A stretch of DNA of 64,000 nucleotides from Luteibacter aegosomatis (GTDB lineage: Bacteria > Pseudomonadota > Gammaproteobacteria > Xanthomonadales > Rhodanobacteraceae), in NCBI RefSeq assembly GCF_023078455.1, contig NZ_CP095740.1, positions 4,616,501 through 4,680,500 of the forward strand, written 5' to 3'. The notes under the pieces were generated by a model. That model had not been told where the DNA came from and made no database searches. It saw only the letters and a program-made list of their open reading frames with translations. Both the position numbers and the translations under genes were made by a program. Shown here piece by piece: positions 36,159 to 45,432 of this stretch (position 1 is its first letter; each line of letters opens with the position of its first letter).

Positions 36159-37613
36159 TCAGTGGTGTTCCGGCGCCGTCGAAGCGACCGGCTGGTCGCC
36201 CGCCTCGGGGCGGAAGCCGCCGCCGAGCGCCTGGATCAGTTGAACGGAGGTATCGACCTGCTGCGCCTGGAGCGAGGCCAGGCGCTGCTCGGATTCGAGC
36301 AACTGCTGGCGCACGACGAGCGCGTCGAGGTAGCTGCCGACACCGGCCTTGTAGCGCTGCTGGGCGAGGTCGTACGCCTGTTGGGCGGCATCGCGGGCGC
36401 GCTGCTGCGCCTGCAGCTGCGTGCCGACCGAATCCAGCGCCGAGAGATCGTCGGCCACCTCGTTGAGCGCGCCGACCAGGATCTTGTTGTACTGGGCCAC
36501 GGCGAGGTCGTACTGGGCGTCCTTGCTCGACAGGTTCGCGCGCAGGCGGCCGCCGTCGAAGATCGGCAGGCTGAAGGCGGGCAGCACCTGCCAGAAGCGG
36601 GCGCGCGAGCTGAAGAGGTCGCTCGAACCACTGGCGACCTGCGCGGCGAGGATGCCCAGGCTGACGTTGGGCAGGAACTCGGTCTTGGCCGAGGCAATGT
36701 CCTTCGACGAGGCTTCCACGCGCCAGCGCGCGGCGACGAGGTCGGCGCGATGGCCGAGCAGGTCGGCCGGCAGGTTCGCCGGCACCGCGACGGCGGCCGG
36801 CGACAGGGCGGCCGGGCGTGCGATGTCCAGGCCGCGATCCGGGCCCTTGCCCAGCAGCACGCTGAGCTGGCTGCGCGACGCGTCGATGGCGCGCTGCGCC
36901 ACCGCCATCTCGCGCTCGGCCGAGGCCACTTCGCTGTCGGACTGCTTCACCTGGATCTGGTTGTCGACACCGGCGGCGACGCGCTGGCGAGTGAGGTCGC
37001 GCGAGGCGCGGCTGCGATCCAGTTCGGCCTTGGCGACATCCATCTGGGTGAACGCATAGCCCAGTTGCACGTAGGCGCGGGCGACGTTGGTCGACAACTC
37101 GATGCGTGCCGCGCGGGCGTCGATCTCGGCCGCGTGCTGCGCGCCGACCGCGGCTTCCCACGCATCGCGCTTGCCGCCCCAGAGGTCGAGATCCCAGCTG
37201 AAGTTGCCGTAGCCGTACTTGGTCCACGCGAAATGGTTACCCAGCGGCTCGGGGAACAGCGTACCCGGCAGGTGCGCGCCGGCGACGCCACCGCCCACCG
37301 TGGCACTCGGGCCGCGGCCCGCGTCCGCCGCGCCCGTCTGCGCCTGGGCCTGGCGCACGCGTGCGTCGGCGGCGGCGAGATCGGGGTTGTCTTTCAGCGC
37401 TTCATCGATCAGCGCGCTGAGCTGGGCGTCACCGATGCCCGTCCACCAGTCGGTGGCGGGCCAGTTGGCCGGCGACACCTTGGCCAGGCTGCGCTCGGCA
37501 TGGAGCGTGGACGGGTCGGTGAGCCTGCCCTGCGGATCCAGTCCACGGCTGGTGACGCAGCCGGAAAGGATCAATGCGGCCCCGACGGCCGCCACGAGAG
37601 TGTGCAGACGCAT
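36159..37613 (-). CDS. Outer-membrane efflux lipoprotein, NodT/OprM-type
   Basis: A 484-aa outer-membrane channel of the RND/NodT outer-membrane factor family. The N-terminus is a lipoprotein signal, with a lipobox LILSGC (Cys19). Two OEP repeats follow, for example WWTGIGDAQLSALIDEALKD and FSLPIFDGGRLRANLSSKDA. In this operon it is placed to give the EmrAB-type pump its own outer-membrane exit, as in Burkholderia- and Xanthomonas-type emr operons. It is 24 nt downstream of the MarR regulator gene. Confidence 0.9.
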   Translation of the reverse strand: MRLHTLVAAVGAALILSGCVTSRGLDPQGRLTDPSTLHAERSLAKVSPANWPATDWWTGIGDAQLSALIDEALKDNPDLAAADARVRQAQAQTGAADAGRGPSATVGGGVAGAHLPGTLFPEPLGNHFAWTKYGYGNFSWDLDLWGGKRDAWEAAVGAQHAAEIDARAARIELSTNVARAYVQLGYAFTQMDVAKAELDRSRASRDLTRQRVAAGVDNQIQVKQSDSEVASAEREMAVAQRAIDASRSQLSVLLGKGPDRGLDIARPAALSPAAVAVPANLPADLLGHRADLVAARWRVEASSKDIASAKTEFLPNVSLGILAAQVASGSSDLFSSRARFWQVLPAFSLPIFDGGRLRANLSSKDAQYDLAVAQYNKILVGALNEVADDLSALDSVGTQLQAQQRARDAAQQAYDLAQQRYKAGVGSYLDALVVRQQLLESEQRLASLQAQQVDTSVQLIQALGGGFRPEAGDQPVASTAPEHH

Positions 37614-37637
37614 GCGTTTTGCCTCGAACGTGTGGGT

Positions 37638-38093
37638 TCAGTCTTTGTCGCGGAGCGCGTCGAGCACGCGCCCCAGGTAGTCGTGCAGTTGCTCGCGCTC
37701 GGTGGCCGACAGGCTCCGTTGCGCCCGCTCGAGCGTGGCGGTGTTGCTCTCGTAGAGGTGCTTCCACAGCGCCTCGCCCGCCTCGGTCAGTTCGATGCGC
37801 AGGGCGCGCCGGTCCTGTTCGTGCGGCTGGCGGCGCAGGTAACCCTTCGATTCGAGCTGGTCGAGCTGGCGGGTCATGGCACCGCCGTCGAGATCCACGG
37901 CCCGGGCCAGCTCGGTGGCGGTCATCGGACCGCTGGCGGCCAGGCGCTTGAGCACGTGGAACTGGGTGAACTTGAGGTCGGCCCCTTGCGAGGCGAGGTC
38001 CGTCTCGATCGCACGGACGATCTCGCTGCGAACCATGCCGATCAGGGCACCAAGGCTTTCGCGGCCATCCGGCTGGGGGCAATGCATGTTCAT
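37638..38093 (-). CDS. MarR-family transcriptional regulator
   Basis: A 151-aa winged-helix repressor heading the efflux operon. LKRLAASGPMTATELARAVD and GAMTRQLDQLESKGYLRRQP are the helix-turn-helix and wing of the MarR/EmrR family. It is expected to repress its own operon and release on binding small phenolic or lipophilic compounds. I choose the ATG at 38093: an upstream in-frame ATG at 38129 lies inside the -35 box of an excellent promoter. No Shine-Dalgarno sequence precedes 38093, and the predicted transcript starts about there, so translation may be nearly leaderless. Confidence 0.88.
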   Translation of the reverse strand: MNMHCPQPDGRESLGALIGMVRSEIVRAIETDLASQGADLKFTQFHVLKRLAASGPMTATELARAVDLDGGAMTRQLDQLESKGYLRRQPHEQDRRALRIELTEAGEALWKHLYESNTATLERAQRSLSATEREQLHDYLGRVLDALRDKD

Positions 38094-38101
38094 GGCCGCA
38101 T

Positions 38102-38129
38102 ATTCTATTGCCCCAAATATAGTTGTCAA
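38102..38129 (-). promoter_or_regulatory. Sigma-70 promoter of the marR-emr operon with candidate operator
   Basis: On the minus strand TTGACA (38129-38124) and TAGAAT (38107-38102) are separated by 16 bp, a near-consensus promoter. CAAATAT occurs twice on the plus strand (38114-38120 and 38132-38138), 18 bp apart, around and within the promoter, and may be part of the MarR operator. Confidence 0.75.
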
Positions 38130-38162
38130 GGCAAATATGCTGGGATCGAATAGTTCAGGTTT

Positions 38163-38414
38163 TTACATATTCAGGTTTTCGTCGGCGAGCATCGCGGCGA
38201 GTGCCGGATCCTTTATGTCGAACAGTTCGAAGACGCCCAGCGCACGAAGGGTGGGCAACTGCGCCAGAAGGCGCGGTTCCAGCCTGCGAAGCCGGTCTTC
38301 CGGGGTGCCCGGGTCGAGCATGGCATGCGCGCAGGCCACGAACGTGACCAGGGCATCGCCCGCTTCGCGTCCGTCGGTGGCTTCGGACAAGTCGGTGGTG
38401 ACGAGACGGATCAT
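38163..38414 (-). CDS. Small protein of unknown function (83 aa)
   Basis: An 83-aa soluble, acidic, leucine-rich protein (MIRLVTTDLSEATDGREAGD at the N-terminus). The ATG at 38414 has a perfect GGAGGT at a 4-nt spacing, the main evidence for expression. I do not recognise a family; it looks fully helical with no cysteine cluster or signal peptide. It is transcribed toward the marR promoter and away from the AraC gene, and a 20-bp palindrome lies in the shared divergent promoter region. Confidence 0.6.
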   Translation of the reverse strand: MIRLVTTDLSEATDGREAGDALVTFVACAHAMLDPGTPEDRLRRLEPRLLAQLPTLRALGVFELFDIKDPALAAMLADENLNM

Positions 38415-38510
38415 GGGGACCTCCGGCGTCGGTTGCCCCCTTGCACGGCCTTTGGGACGCCGCACGGGGCAGTTACTTGGGGAAGCAAATGTTAGCCATG
38501 ATAGGTAAAG

Positions 38511-38530
38511 GCCTGATAACGTTATCCGGC
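38511..38530. promoter_or_regulatory. 20-bp palindrome between divergent small ORF and AraC gene
   Basis: GCCTGATAACGTTATCCGGC is a 20-bp inverted repeat with a single mismatched pair. It lies 26 bp upstream of the AraC start codon and 97 bp upstream of the divergent 83-aa gene. A dimeric regulator site is likely; the bound protein is unknown. Confidence 0.5.
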
Positions 38531-38555
38531 CAACTTATGTCGAGGATGGGCCAAG

Positions 38556-39344
38556 ATGCACGATGAGCGCCTCCATCAACTCCTGGAAAGCGCGGACGGT
38601 CCGCCGTTGATCTGCTACGAAGCGCGCGGCGAGATTCCCCTGAAGGAAACCGAGTGGCATCGCCATGTGCGCGGCCAGTTCTACTACGTGGAGGAGGGCG
38701 TGTTCGTCTCTCGCACCGAGCGCGGATCCTGGCTGCTGCCACCGCGCCGCGCGGGCTGGATGCCGCCGGGCGAGTTGCACACCGTGAGCATCGCGGGCCC
38801 GAGCCTGGCCTGGGGCGTGTTCATCGCGCCCTCGATCGCGGGTTGCCTGCCCGACAAACCCTGCGTGATCGGGGTGGACGACATGCTGCGCGAGATCATC
38901 AAGCGCGCCGCGCGCTGGCCGCTGGACAGCGAGACCACGCCCGAACGCGAACGACTGCTCGCCGTGCTGCTCGACGAGATCCGCCGCGCGCCGGAAGAGG
39001 AACTGCACCTGCCGATGCCGGTGGACCGCCGCCTGCGCCGTATCGCCATGGCGATGCTGGAGAATCCCGACGACACGCGCGGCATCGACGAATGGGCGAA
39101 TTGGGCGGGGATGTCCACGCGCACGCTCACGCGACTGTTCCGCGAGGAAACGCAATGGAGCGTGGCGCAATGGCGCCAGCAGGCGCGCCTTACCCGCGCG
39201 CTGGAACGCCTGGCGGTCGGCGAGCCCGTGGCGGTGGTGGCCGATGCGCTCGGCTACGCCACGCCCAGCGCGTTCGTGGCGATGTTCCGCAAGGCTTTCG
39301 GCGATTCGCCGGGGCGCTATCTCGCGCGCCAGGCCTCGGCCTGA
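38556..39344 (+). CDS. AraC-family transcriptional regulator
   Basis: A 262-aa regulator. It has an N-terminal cupin-like sensing domain (WHRHVRGQFYYVEEGVFVSR, followed by LPPRRAGWMPPGELHTVSIA) and a C-terminal pair of helix-turn-helix motifs (WANWAGMSTRTLTRLFREET and VADALGYATPSAFVAMFRKA). This is the layout of the YtfH/cupin-AraC group that senses small ligands. GAGG lies upstream of the ATG. The target is unknown; the divergent 83-aa gene across the palindrome is the obvious candidate. Confidence 0.9.
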   Translation: MHDERLHQLLESADGPPLICYEARGEIPLKETEWHRHVRGQFYYVEEGVFVSRTERGSWLLPPRRAGWMPPGELHTVSIAGPSLAWGVFIAPSIAGCLPDKPCVIGVDDMLREIIKRAARWPLDSETTPERERLLAVLLDEIRRAPEEELHLPMPVDRRLRRIAMAMLENPDDTRGIDEWANWAGMSTRTLTRLFREETQWSVAQWRQQARLTRALERLAVGEPVAVVADALGYATPSAFVAMFRKAFGDSPGRYLARQASA

Positions 39345-39426
39345 AGAAAAAGCGGCATCGACGGCCGTCACGTACCGCCGATGCCGCGACGACCATCGAG
39401 GATCGTCGAAATCGTACCTAGCGCCG

Positions 39427-39816
39427 TCAATCCACGACGGCGCCCATCTCGTCGCGCGCTACCGACGGCTTGCACATCCACAGCGACTCGAACGTGGCCG
39501 CCTGCCCGGTCCGCCGGTCGACCAGGTCCATGGCGACGCGTCCGTGCGCCCACGGGCCGTACTCTCCCGGGGTGCCGGCGTCGTAACAGGAGCGGGCACG
39601 GATGTAGGCGCCGCTCGCCGGATCCGTCATCGCCGCCTCTTCCGCACGGCACTGCGCCAGCGCCTCGGCATAGGTGGGCATGCGATGCTCGCCGCTGACG
39701 AAGTGTTCTTCGCCGCAGTCGACGACGGCGGCGAACGCGGGCGTGAACAGGCAGGCCGAAACGATCAGCCCGGTGAGCCGGGGCATGCGCCTGAAGCCGT
39801 CTTGAAGCGATTCCAT
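39427..39816 (-). CDS. Small secreted protein of unknown function
   Basis: A 129-aa protein with a signal peptide (LTGLIVSACLFTPAFAAVV, cleavage near residue 29) and four cysteines in the mature part that could form two disulfides. The mature sequence VDCGEEHFVSGEHRMPTYAE and the C-terminal FESLWMCKPSVARDEMG do not match a family I know. GAGG lies upstream of the ATG at 39816; an internal ATG at 39786 would shorten the n-region. It stands alone, converging on the AraC gene. Confidence 0.65.
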   Translation of the reverse strand: MESLQDGFRRMPRLTGLIVSACLFTPAFAAVVDCGEEHFVSGEHRMPTYAEALAQCRAEEAAMTDPASGAYIRARSCYDAGTPGEYGPWAHGRVAMDLVDRRTGQAATFESLWMCKPSVARDEMGAVVD

Positions 39817-39928
39817 CGTCTGCCCTCGCGGATTCCCCTTATCGGAAACGGAGAGTGGAGGACGGACGAAAGGCGTGGAATCAGACTATTCTGAAAATAC
39901 GTGAAGATGCCGCGCGACGTGACGCGCG

Positions 39929-40624
39929 TCACGCCGGAAAGCGATATCCCACCCCGGCCTCGGTCTTCAGCCAACGCGGCGTGGCGGGATCGTCGCCGAG
40001 TTTCTGGCGCAGCTTGCCCATCACGATGCGCAGGTAATGCGTGTCCTGCACATGCGTGGCGCCCCAGACCTCGCGCAGGATCTGTTGCTGGCTCACCACG
40101 CGGCCGGGATGCCGCACGAGCAGCGAGAGCACCGCGAATTCCTTGCGCGTGAGCGATACGGGTTGCCCGTCGAGCGTCACCTCGCGGCGGGCGAGATCCA
40201 CCTCAAGGCGATCGTCGCGGTAGCGCACGGACGCCTCGGGCTCGCCGCCCTTCGCGCTTTGCCTCAGGAGCACGCGCAGGCGGGCCATCAATTCCTGGAT
40301 GCCGAACGGCTTGGTCACGTAATCGTTGGCCCCGGCGTCGAGCGCCTTCACCTTTTCGCTCTCGGCATCGCGCACCGAAAGCATCACCACGGGCACGGTG
40401 CTCCAGCCGCGGATCTCGCGCAGCACGTCGTGGCCCTCGCGATCGGGCAGGCCGATGTCGAGGATGACCACGTCCGGCGACTGGGTGGCCGCGAGGCCGA
40501 GTCCTTCCTCGCCCGTGGCGGCGAGCAGCACCTGGTAACCCTCGGCGCGCAGGCCGATGTCGAGGAAGCGGCGGATCTGGGCTTCGTCGTCGATCACCAG
40601 CACGCGGGGGGCGGTGGGGTTCAT
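39929..40624 (-). CDS. kdpE: Response regulator KdpE
   Basis: A 231-aa OmpR-family response regulator of the potassium-limitation two-component system. The phosphoacceptor is Asp56 in VVILDIGLPD, with the conserved Lys in YVTKPFG, and a winged-helix DNA-binding domain covers about residues 130-230 (SLTRKEFAVLSLLVRHPGRV). It overlaps kdpD by 4 nt and is the last gene of the kdp locus. It activates kdpFABC when potassium is low. Confidence 0.95.
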   Translation of the reverse strand: MNPTAPRVLVIDDEAQIRRFLDIGLRAEGYQVLLAATGEEGLGLAATQSPDVVILDIGLPDREGHDVLREIRGWSTVPVVMLSVRDAESEKVKALDAGANDYVTKPFGIQELMARLRVLLRQSAKGGEPEASVRYRDDRLEVDLARREVTLDGQPVSLTRKEFAVLSLLVRHPGRVVSQQQILREVWGATHVQDTHYLRIVMGKLRQKLGDDPATPRWLKTEAGVGYRFPA

Positions 40625-43281
40625 GGCGTGTCGTCGGGCGGGGGCGGCAAGGGCAGGGATACGCGAATGGTCGTGCCACCGCCCACGTTCGGCAAGGCCT
40701 CCACGCTGCCGCCGTGCGCGCCGATCATGCCGCGGCAGATGGCCAGTCCCAGGCCCGTGCCCTGTTTGCCGCGGTCGCCGCGCGACACGGAGTAGAACAT
40801 GTCGAAGATGCGCGCCCGCTCGTCTTCGGGAATGCCCGGGCCCCGGTCGGCCACGTCCACCAGCAGGCGGCCCGCCTCGGTGCGTACGATGACCCGCACC
40901 GCCTCGTGGGGCGGCGAGAAGCGCGCGGCATTCTCCAGGATATTGAACAGGGCCTGCTCGATGAGCGCCGGATGCACGTGCAGCAGCACCGTGTCGTGCG
41001 GCAGCGTGACGTCCACCCGGGTGTCGGCGAACAGCTTGCGCATGCGCGACACGGCGGCCGCCACGATCTCGCCCGCATCGACCCAGTCGCGATGGAGCTG
41101 GAGGGTGCCGTGGCCGAGGCGGGTCATGTCGAGCAGGTTCTGGATGTAGCGATCCAGGCGCTGGCCTTCGCCGAGGATGGCCTGCAGGAGGTCGCGGCGC
41201 TCGTCCGCGGGCAGTTGCGCTTCGTAGCTCAGCAGCGTGCCCGCCGAGCCGATCATCGAGGCCAGCGGCGAACGCAGGTCGTGCGACACCGACGAAAGCA
41301 GGGCGCTGCGCAGGCGTTCGGTTTCGCCCTGCACGCGGGCGCTTTCCAGCTCGTTGGCCAGGCGCGCGCGTTCCAGCGCCTGGCCGATGTCCTGCACCAT
41401 CGCCAGCGCGAGGCCGCGCCGGTCGGCGTCGGGCTCGCGCACCTCGGCCGGAAAACGCAAGGCGACCACGCCCAGGCGCTGCTGCTCGTTGCCCAGCGGC
41501 ACCATCCAGCACGACGCGGCGTTGAGCGTGTCGGTGTAACGGCCCGCCGGTTCGGCGTGCACTTCGCTCCAATCGGCGGCCGCGCGATCCTGGGTGGACA
41601 GTTCCAGCGTGCCGGGCGAGGAGGTGACCACGCCGAGCTGGCCAGCCGCGTCGCGGGCCAACACGGCCACGTCGGCGTCGAGCGTGCGGCTTAGGGCGCG
41701 CGCGCCGACGGCGCGGATGCCGTCGCCATCCGCGCTGGTGGCCAGTTGCTGGCCCAGCGCGATGAGGGCCCGGCCACGCACCTGCGCCGCGCGCAACGAG
41801 GCCACCTGTCCCGACAGCCGCGTGGCGAGGCGGCTGCACACCAGGGCCGCCGCGAGGAACAGCACCACCGCGAGCACGTCGTCGGCGTTGGCGATCGCCA
41901 GCGTGTAGCGCGGTGGCGCGAAAAAGAAGTTGTAGCCCAGGAAGCACAGCAGGGCGGTATACACCGCCACGGCCATGCGCGTGCGCACCGCCACGGCGAG
42001 CACGGCGGTGAGGAAGATCAACGAGAGGTTGGCTACCGAAAGAAACCGGTCGGCGACGAACGACAGTCCCATCGCCACGGCCGTGGCGCCCGTCGCGAAG
42101 AGGTAGTCGCGTTTCGTCCCCGCGTTCCCGGCCAGGCGCATGCGACGCCGTGAGCGGGCCCGCTCGGCGGGCGTGGCGACGATGGTCAGTTCGAGGTGGG
42201 CACCGCGGCGCAACAGCTGCTGGGTGAGCGAGTAACCCAGGCGGCGGGCGACGGGCCGCTCGCGCGTGCGGCCCACGATGATCTGGCCCACGCCCTCGCG
42301 ATCGGCCCAGGCGAGCAGTTCGTCCGCCACGGCGTGACCGCGCAGGATCACCGACTCGCCGCCCAGGCGGCGGGCCAGCCGCATGGCGGCATCCACCCGC
42401 TCGCGGCGCTCGGGATCGGTATGGCCGCGATCGACGAACACCACGCTCCACGGGGCGCCGCGCCGCTCGGCGATGCGCCGTGCGATGCGTACGAGGTATT
42501 CGCTCTGCGCATGCCCATCGATGGCGGCCATGCATCGACGCCGCACGGGCATGGCGCCGCCGCGCGCGAGCATGTGCTCGCGCAGGTCGCTGTCCACGTG
42601 CGCGGCCACGGTTTCCACCGCCAGTTCGCGCAGGGCGGCGAGGTTGGTCGGCGAGAAGAACGCATCCAGCGCCACCGCGGCCGTTTCCGGTACGTAGACC
42701 TTGCCCTGCTTCAGGCGGCCGATGAGTTCGCGTGGCGGCAGGTCGACCAGCACGATGTCGCGCGCGCGATCGAGGAAGGCATCGGGCACCGTCTCGCGCA
42801 CGGCCACGTTGGTGATGCGGCGCACCTGGTCGTTGAGGCTTTCCAGGTGCTGCACGTTGAGCGCGGTGTACACCTCGATGCCCGCGTCGAGCAGTTCGGC
42901 GATGTCCTGCCAGCGACGCGCGTGACGGCCGCCGGGCAGGTTGGTGTGGGCCAGTTCGTCGACGAGGATCACGGCGGGCTTGCGCGCCAGCGCGCCTTCG
43001 AGATCGAACTCGCGGAAGTCGCGGCCCGCGTAGTGCACGGCCCGGGTGGGCAGCACTTCCATGCCCTCGAGCAGCGCGGCCGTTTCAGCGCGGCCGTGCG
43101 TTTCGACCAGGCCCACCACCACGTCGATGCCCTGGCGACGCAGGTCGCGCGCGGCGGAGAGCATGGCGAAGGTCTTGCCCACGCCCGGCGCCGCGCCGAG
43201 AAAGACCTTCAGGCGCTGGCCGATGTCATGTGACACCGCGTGGAGCAGGGCATCGGCGCGAGCGTCTCGGGTGTCGGTCAT
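40621..43281 (-). CDS. kdpD: Sensor histidine kinase KdpD
   Basis: An 886-aa potassium and turgor sensor. The N-terminal KdpD domain has the Walker-type GAAPGVGKTFAML (about 29-41), then a USP-like domain (about 250-375), four closely packed helices (about 395-500), a GAF-like region, and the HisKA box SVSHDLRSPLASMIG followed by a HATPase domain with LGLAICRGMIGAHGG. All parts of the canonical protein are present. A BIME-like repeat separates it from kdpC, so transcription through that element, or a separate promoter, must supply kdpDE. Confidence 0.96.
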   Translation of the reverse strand: MTDTRDARADALLHAVSHDIGQRLKVFLGAAPGVGKTFAMLSAARDLRRQGIDVVVGLVETHGRAETAALLEGMEVLPTRAVHYAGRDFREFDLEGALARKPAVILVDELAHTNLPGGRHARRWQDIAELLDAGIEVYTALNVQHLESLNDQVRRITNVAVRETVPDAFLDRARDIVLVDLPPRELIGRLKQGKVYVPETAAVALDAFFSPTNLAALRELAVETVAAHVDSDLREHMLARGGAMPVRRRCMAAIDGHAQSEYLVRIARRIAERRGAPWSVVFVDRGHTDPERRERVDAAMRLARRLGGESVILRGHAVADELLAWADREGVGQIIVGRTRERPVARRLGYSLTQQLLRRGAHLELTIVATPAERARSRRRMRLAGNAGTKRDYLFATGATAVAMGLSFVADRFLSVANLSLIFLTAVLAVAVRTRMAVAVYTALLCFLGYNFFFAPPRYTLAIANADDVLAVVLFLAAALVCSRLATRLSGQVASLRAAQVRGRALIALGQQLATSADGDGIRAVGARALSRTLDADVAVLARDAAGQLGVVTSSPGTLELSTQDRAAADWSEVHAEPAGRYTDTLNAASCWMVPLGNEQQRLGVVALRFPAEVREPDADRRGLALAMVQDIGQALERARLANELESARVQGETERLRSALLSSVSHDLRSPLASMIGSAGTLLSYEAQLPADERRDLLQAILGEGQRLDRYIQNLLDMTRLGHGTLQLHRDWVDAGEIVAAAVSRMRKLFADTRVDVTLPHDTVLLHVHPALIEQALFNILENAARFSPPHEAVRVIVRTEAGRLLVDVADRGPGIPEDERARIFDMFYSVSRGDRGKQGTGLGLAICRGMIGAHGGSVEALPNVGGGTTIRVSLPLPPPPDDTP

Positions 43282-43317
43282 GGGGATCCAGATTACTTGA
43301 TACGGTATCGCAATCCC

Positions 43318-43395
43318 TATCGCCGACAGGGTCGGCTCCCACCCTTCGGTAGGAAGCTCGCTACCGGAGGGTGGGAGCCGATCCTGTCGGCGATA
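43318..43395. repeat. BIME-like palindrome, family A, copy 2
   Basis: A 78-bp inverted repeat. TATCGCCGACAGG at the left end matches CCTGTCGGCGATA at the right, and GGCTCCCACCC matches GGGTGGGAGCC inside. It fills most of the gap between the kdpC stop codon and the kdpD start, and may form a strong hairpin that lowers kdpDE expression relative to kdpABC. Confidence 0.8.
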
Positions 43396-43399
43396 TCGG

Positions 43400-43972
43400 T
43401 TACCTCAGGCCATCGAGGGCCAGGTTCAGCGCCAGCACGTCGACCCGCGGTTCGCCCAGCACGCCGAGCTGCCGCCCCTGCGTGTTCGCCGCCACCACCT
43501 CGCGCACCTTGGCGGGATCGAGGCCACGCGCTCGCGCCACCCGCCCCACCTGGTACTCCGCAGCCGCCGGGCTGATCTCCGGATCGAGCCCGCTGCCCGA
43601 CGCCGTCACCAGGTCGACCGGCACCGGCGCGGCGTTGGCCGGATCGGCGGCATGCAGCGCGGCGAGACGCTGTTTCACCGCATCCGCCAGGGCCGGGTTG
43701 GTCGGACCCTGGTTGGAACCGGTGGACGACGCGCCATTGTACGGGCCCGGCGTGGTCGCCGACGGCCGCCCCCAGAAGTAACGCGGATCGGTGAACGACT
43801 GCCCGATCAGCGACGAGCCCACGGGCTTGCCGTCGCGTTCGACCAGGCTACCCCTGGCCTGATGGGGGAAGACCACTCCCGCGATACCCCCTACCACCAC
43901 CGGGTAGGCCACGCCGGTGATCGCGGTCATCAGCAGCACCATCACGATGGCGTTGCGCAAAAGCTTGATCAT
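43400..43972 (-). CDS. kdpC: Potassium-transporting ATPase subunit KdpC
   Basis: A 190-aa subunit with one N-terminal helix ([20 protein letters not shown]) and the periplasmic family motifs [36 protein letters not shown], and [20 protein letters not shown]. KdpC stabilises the KdpFABC complex. It is 15 nt downstream of the porin gene, which separates it from kdpB, an unusual order. Confidence 0.96.
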   Translation of the reverse strand: MIKLLRNAIVMVLLMTAITGVAYPVVVGGIAGVVFPHQARGSLVERDGKPVGSSLIGQSFTDPRYFWGRPSATTPGPYNGASSTGSNQGPTNPALADAVKQRLAALHAADPANAAPVPVDLVTASGSGLDPEISPAAAEYQVGRVARARGLDPAKVREVVAANTQGRQLGVLGEPRVDVLALNLALDGLR

Positions 43973-43986
43973 GACGGCATGCCTCG

Positions 43987-45378
43987 TCAGTAGTGCCAGA
44001 TCGCGTCGACGATGGCCGACAGCTGGTTGTCCTTGCGGCCGCCGTCGTAGGCGGCGACGTCATAGGACTTCTCGTAGCGCAGCTCCGGGCGGATCTCCAG
44101 GTCCTGCGTCACCCAATGCGTCATGCCCAACGTGTGCGTGGTGTAGCGCGTGGCGTAGCCGGTACGCTGGCCCTTCTGGTCGTTGTACCACTCGTTGCGG
44201 AACGACAGCATGTTCTTCGGGTTCACCGCCACGTTGAGGTAATTGACGATGCCGTACTCGCCCGCCTTGCCCGGCACGCCTTCCGGGCCGTAGCCCGGGA
44301 TCTTGCGACCGTACATGTAATACGCCTCGGTGAGGATGTGCACGTCGTCGCTGAAGCGATGGCCCCAGGTGGTGACGTACATCTGCACGTTGTTGTAGTT
44401 GTAGTCGCTGGTGTTGAAGCTGTTGACGCAGGGATAGAGCATGTCGTCGTTGTCCTTCGACACCCAGCGCACGCACGCCTGCAAGGTGGGCCGAGCCGAG
44501 CGGTTCCACACCGCCGTGTCGTTGCCGCCGTTGATGCCCACCTGCAGCGTCCACTGTTGGTTGAGCTTGGTGGTGGTCATCACGCCCATCTGGGTGTACG
44601 GATCCACGGTATAGAGCACCGAGTGCGTCACCAGGTAGTTGTTGGGCGAGAACTGCGCCTCGATGTCGGGCAGCGACAGGTAACGGCCCACGCGCACCAC
44701 CATGCCTTCGGCCACGTGCGGCAGGTAGAAGTCGGCGTAGAACAACATCGGATCGTAGCCGTACGTCTTGCCGTTCAGGGGCTGGTCGGCGCGCGGGTTG
44801 TTCAGCAGCTGGTTGCTGAAGACGCCCTTCATCGTCGTGTAGTGGTAGTCGTAGCCGTAAAGGTTGTCGAAGTGGAAACCCCAGTCGAAATGATCGGTCT
44901 GCACCGTGTCGGGAACGCGTTCGATGCGCAACAGCGCCTGGTTGAACTCGGCGCGACCGGGACGCGTGGCATACGACAGCGGATAGTTCGTGTGCGCCGA
45001 GCTGCTGGCGTTCACCGAACCGTTGATCCATCCGTAGATCTCGACACGGTTATCCTTCATCCAGTGGCCGAAGGCGGTGCAGGCCAGCGCTTTTTCCAGC
45101 GGGTATTGCGAATTCAGGTTGGGTACGCCGATCGGATAGGCCACGCCGCCGAGCTGCCATTCCGCCGAGGGGAACGGGGGCGACGGAAGCGGCGAGGGCA
45201 TGGCGCGGCGTTCCGGCGCCGGTGCGTTCGGATCGGCCGGCTGGGCGTCTTCGGCATAGGCCTCGATGAGGCGCGTGCCGAAGCCCTGCGAGCAATCGTC
45301 GCTGGTGGCGGCGAGCGCCTTGGAGGCGGGAGCGATCGCCAGCACGGCGGCGAGAAAAGCGTAACGGGTGGTGCGCAT
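43987..45378 (-). CDS. Outer-membrane beta-barrel protein, OmpL/porin-2-like, inside the kdp operon
   Basis: A 463-aa outer-membrane protein with signal peptide [20 protein letters not shown] and alternating aromatic/polar strands typical of a barrel ([60 protein letters not shown]), ending in a C-terminal aromatic (IVDAIWHY). It resembles the 'putative beta-barrel porin-2, OmpL-like' family. It lies between the 65-aa gene and kdpC, in line with kdpB and kdpC, so it is probably made under potassium starvation. I infer an outer-membrane route for K+ or a periplasmic function linked to KdpFABC; its specificity is not known. Confidence 0.8.
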   Translation of the reverse strand: MRTTRYAFLAAVLAIAPASKALAATSDDCSQGFGTRLIEAYAEDAQPADPNAPAPERRAMPSPLPSPPFPSAEWQLGGVAYPIGVPNLNSQYPLEKALACTAFGHWMKDNRVEIYGWINGSVNASSSAHTNYPLSYATRPGRAEFNQALLRIERVPDTVQTDHFDWGFHFDNLYGYDYHYTTMKGVFSNQLLNNPRADQPLNGKTYGYDPMLFYADFYLPHVAEGMVVRVGRYLSLPDIEAQFSPNNYLVTHSVLYTVDPYTQMGVMTTTKLNQQWTLQVGINGGNDTAVWNRSARPTLQACVRWVSKDNDDMLYPCVNSFNTSDYNYNNVQMYVTTWGHRFSDDVHILTEAYYMYGRKIPGYGPEGVPGKAGEYGIVNYLNVAVNPKNMLSFRNEWYNDQKGQRTGYATRYTTHTLGMTHWVTQDLEIRPELRYEKSYDVAAYDGGRKDNQLSAIVDAIWHY

Positions 45379-45432
45379 CGGTGGATCGGCCCCTCGCGGG
45401 ACCCCTCTGTGGGTGTGGATGGTGGTCTTGCT

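Noticed and set aside
39929..42535. A fused kdpD-kdpE-like protein
   Set aside because: The frame of kdpE extends upstream through kdpD out of phase. The real kdpE starts at 40624, overlapping kdpD by 4 nt, so there is no fusion.
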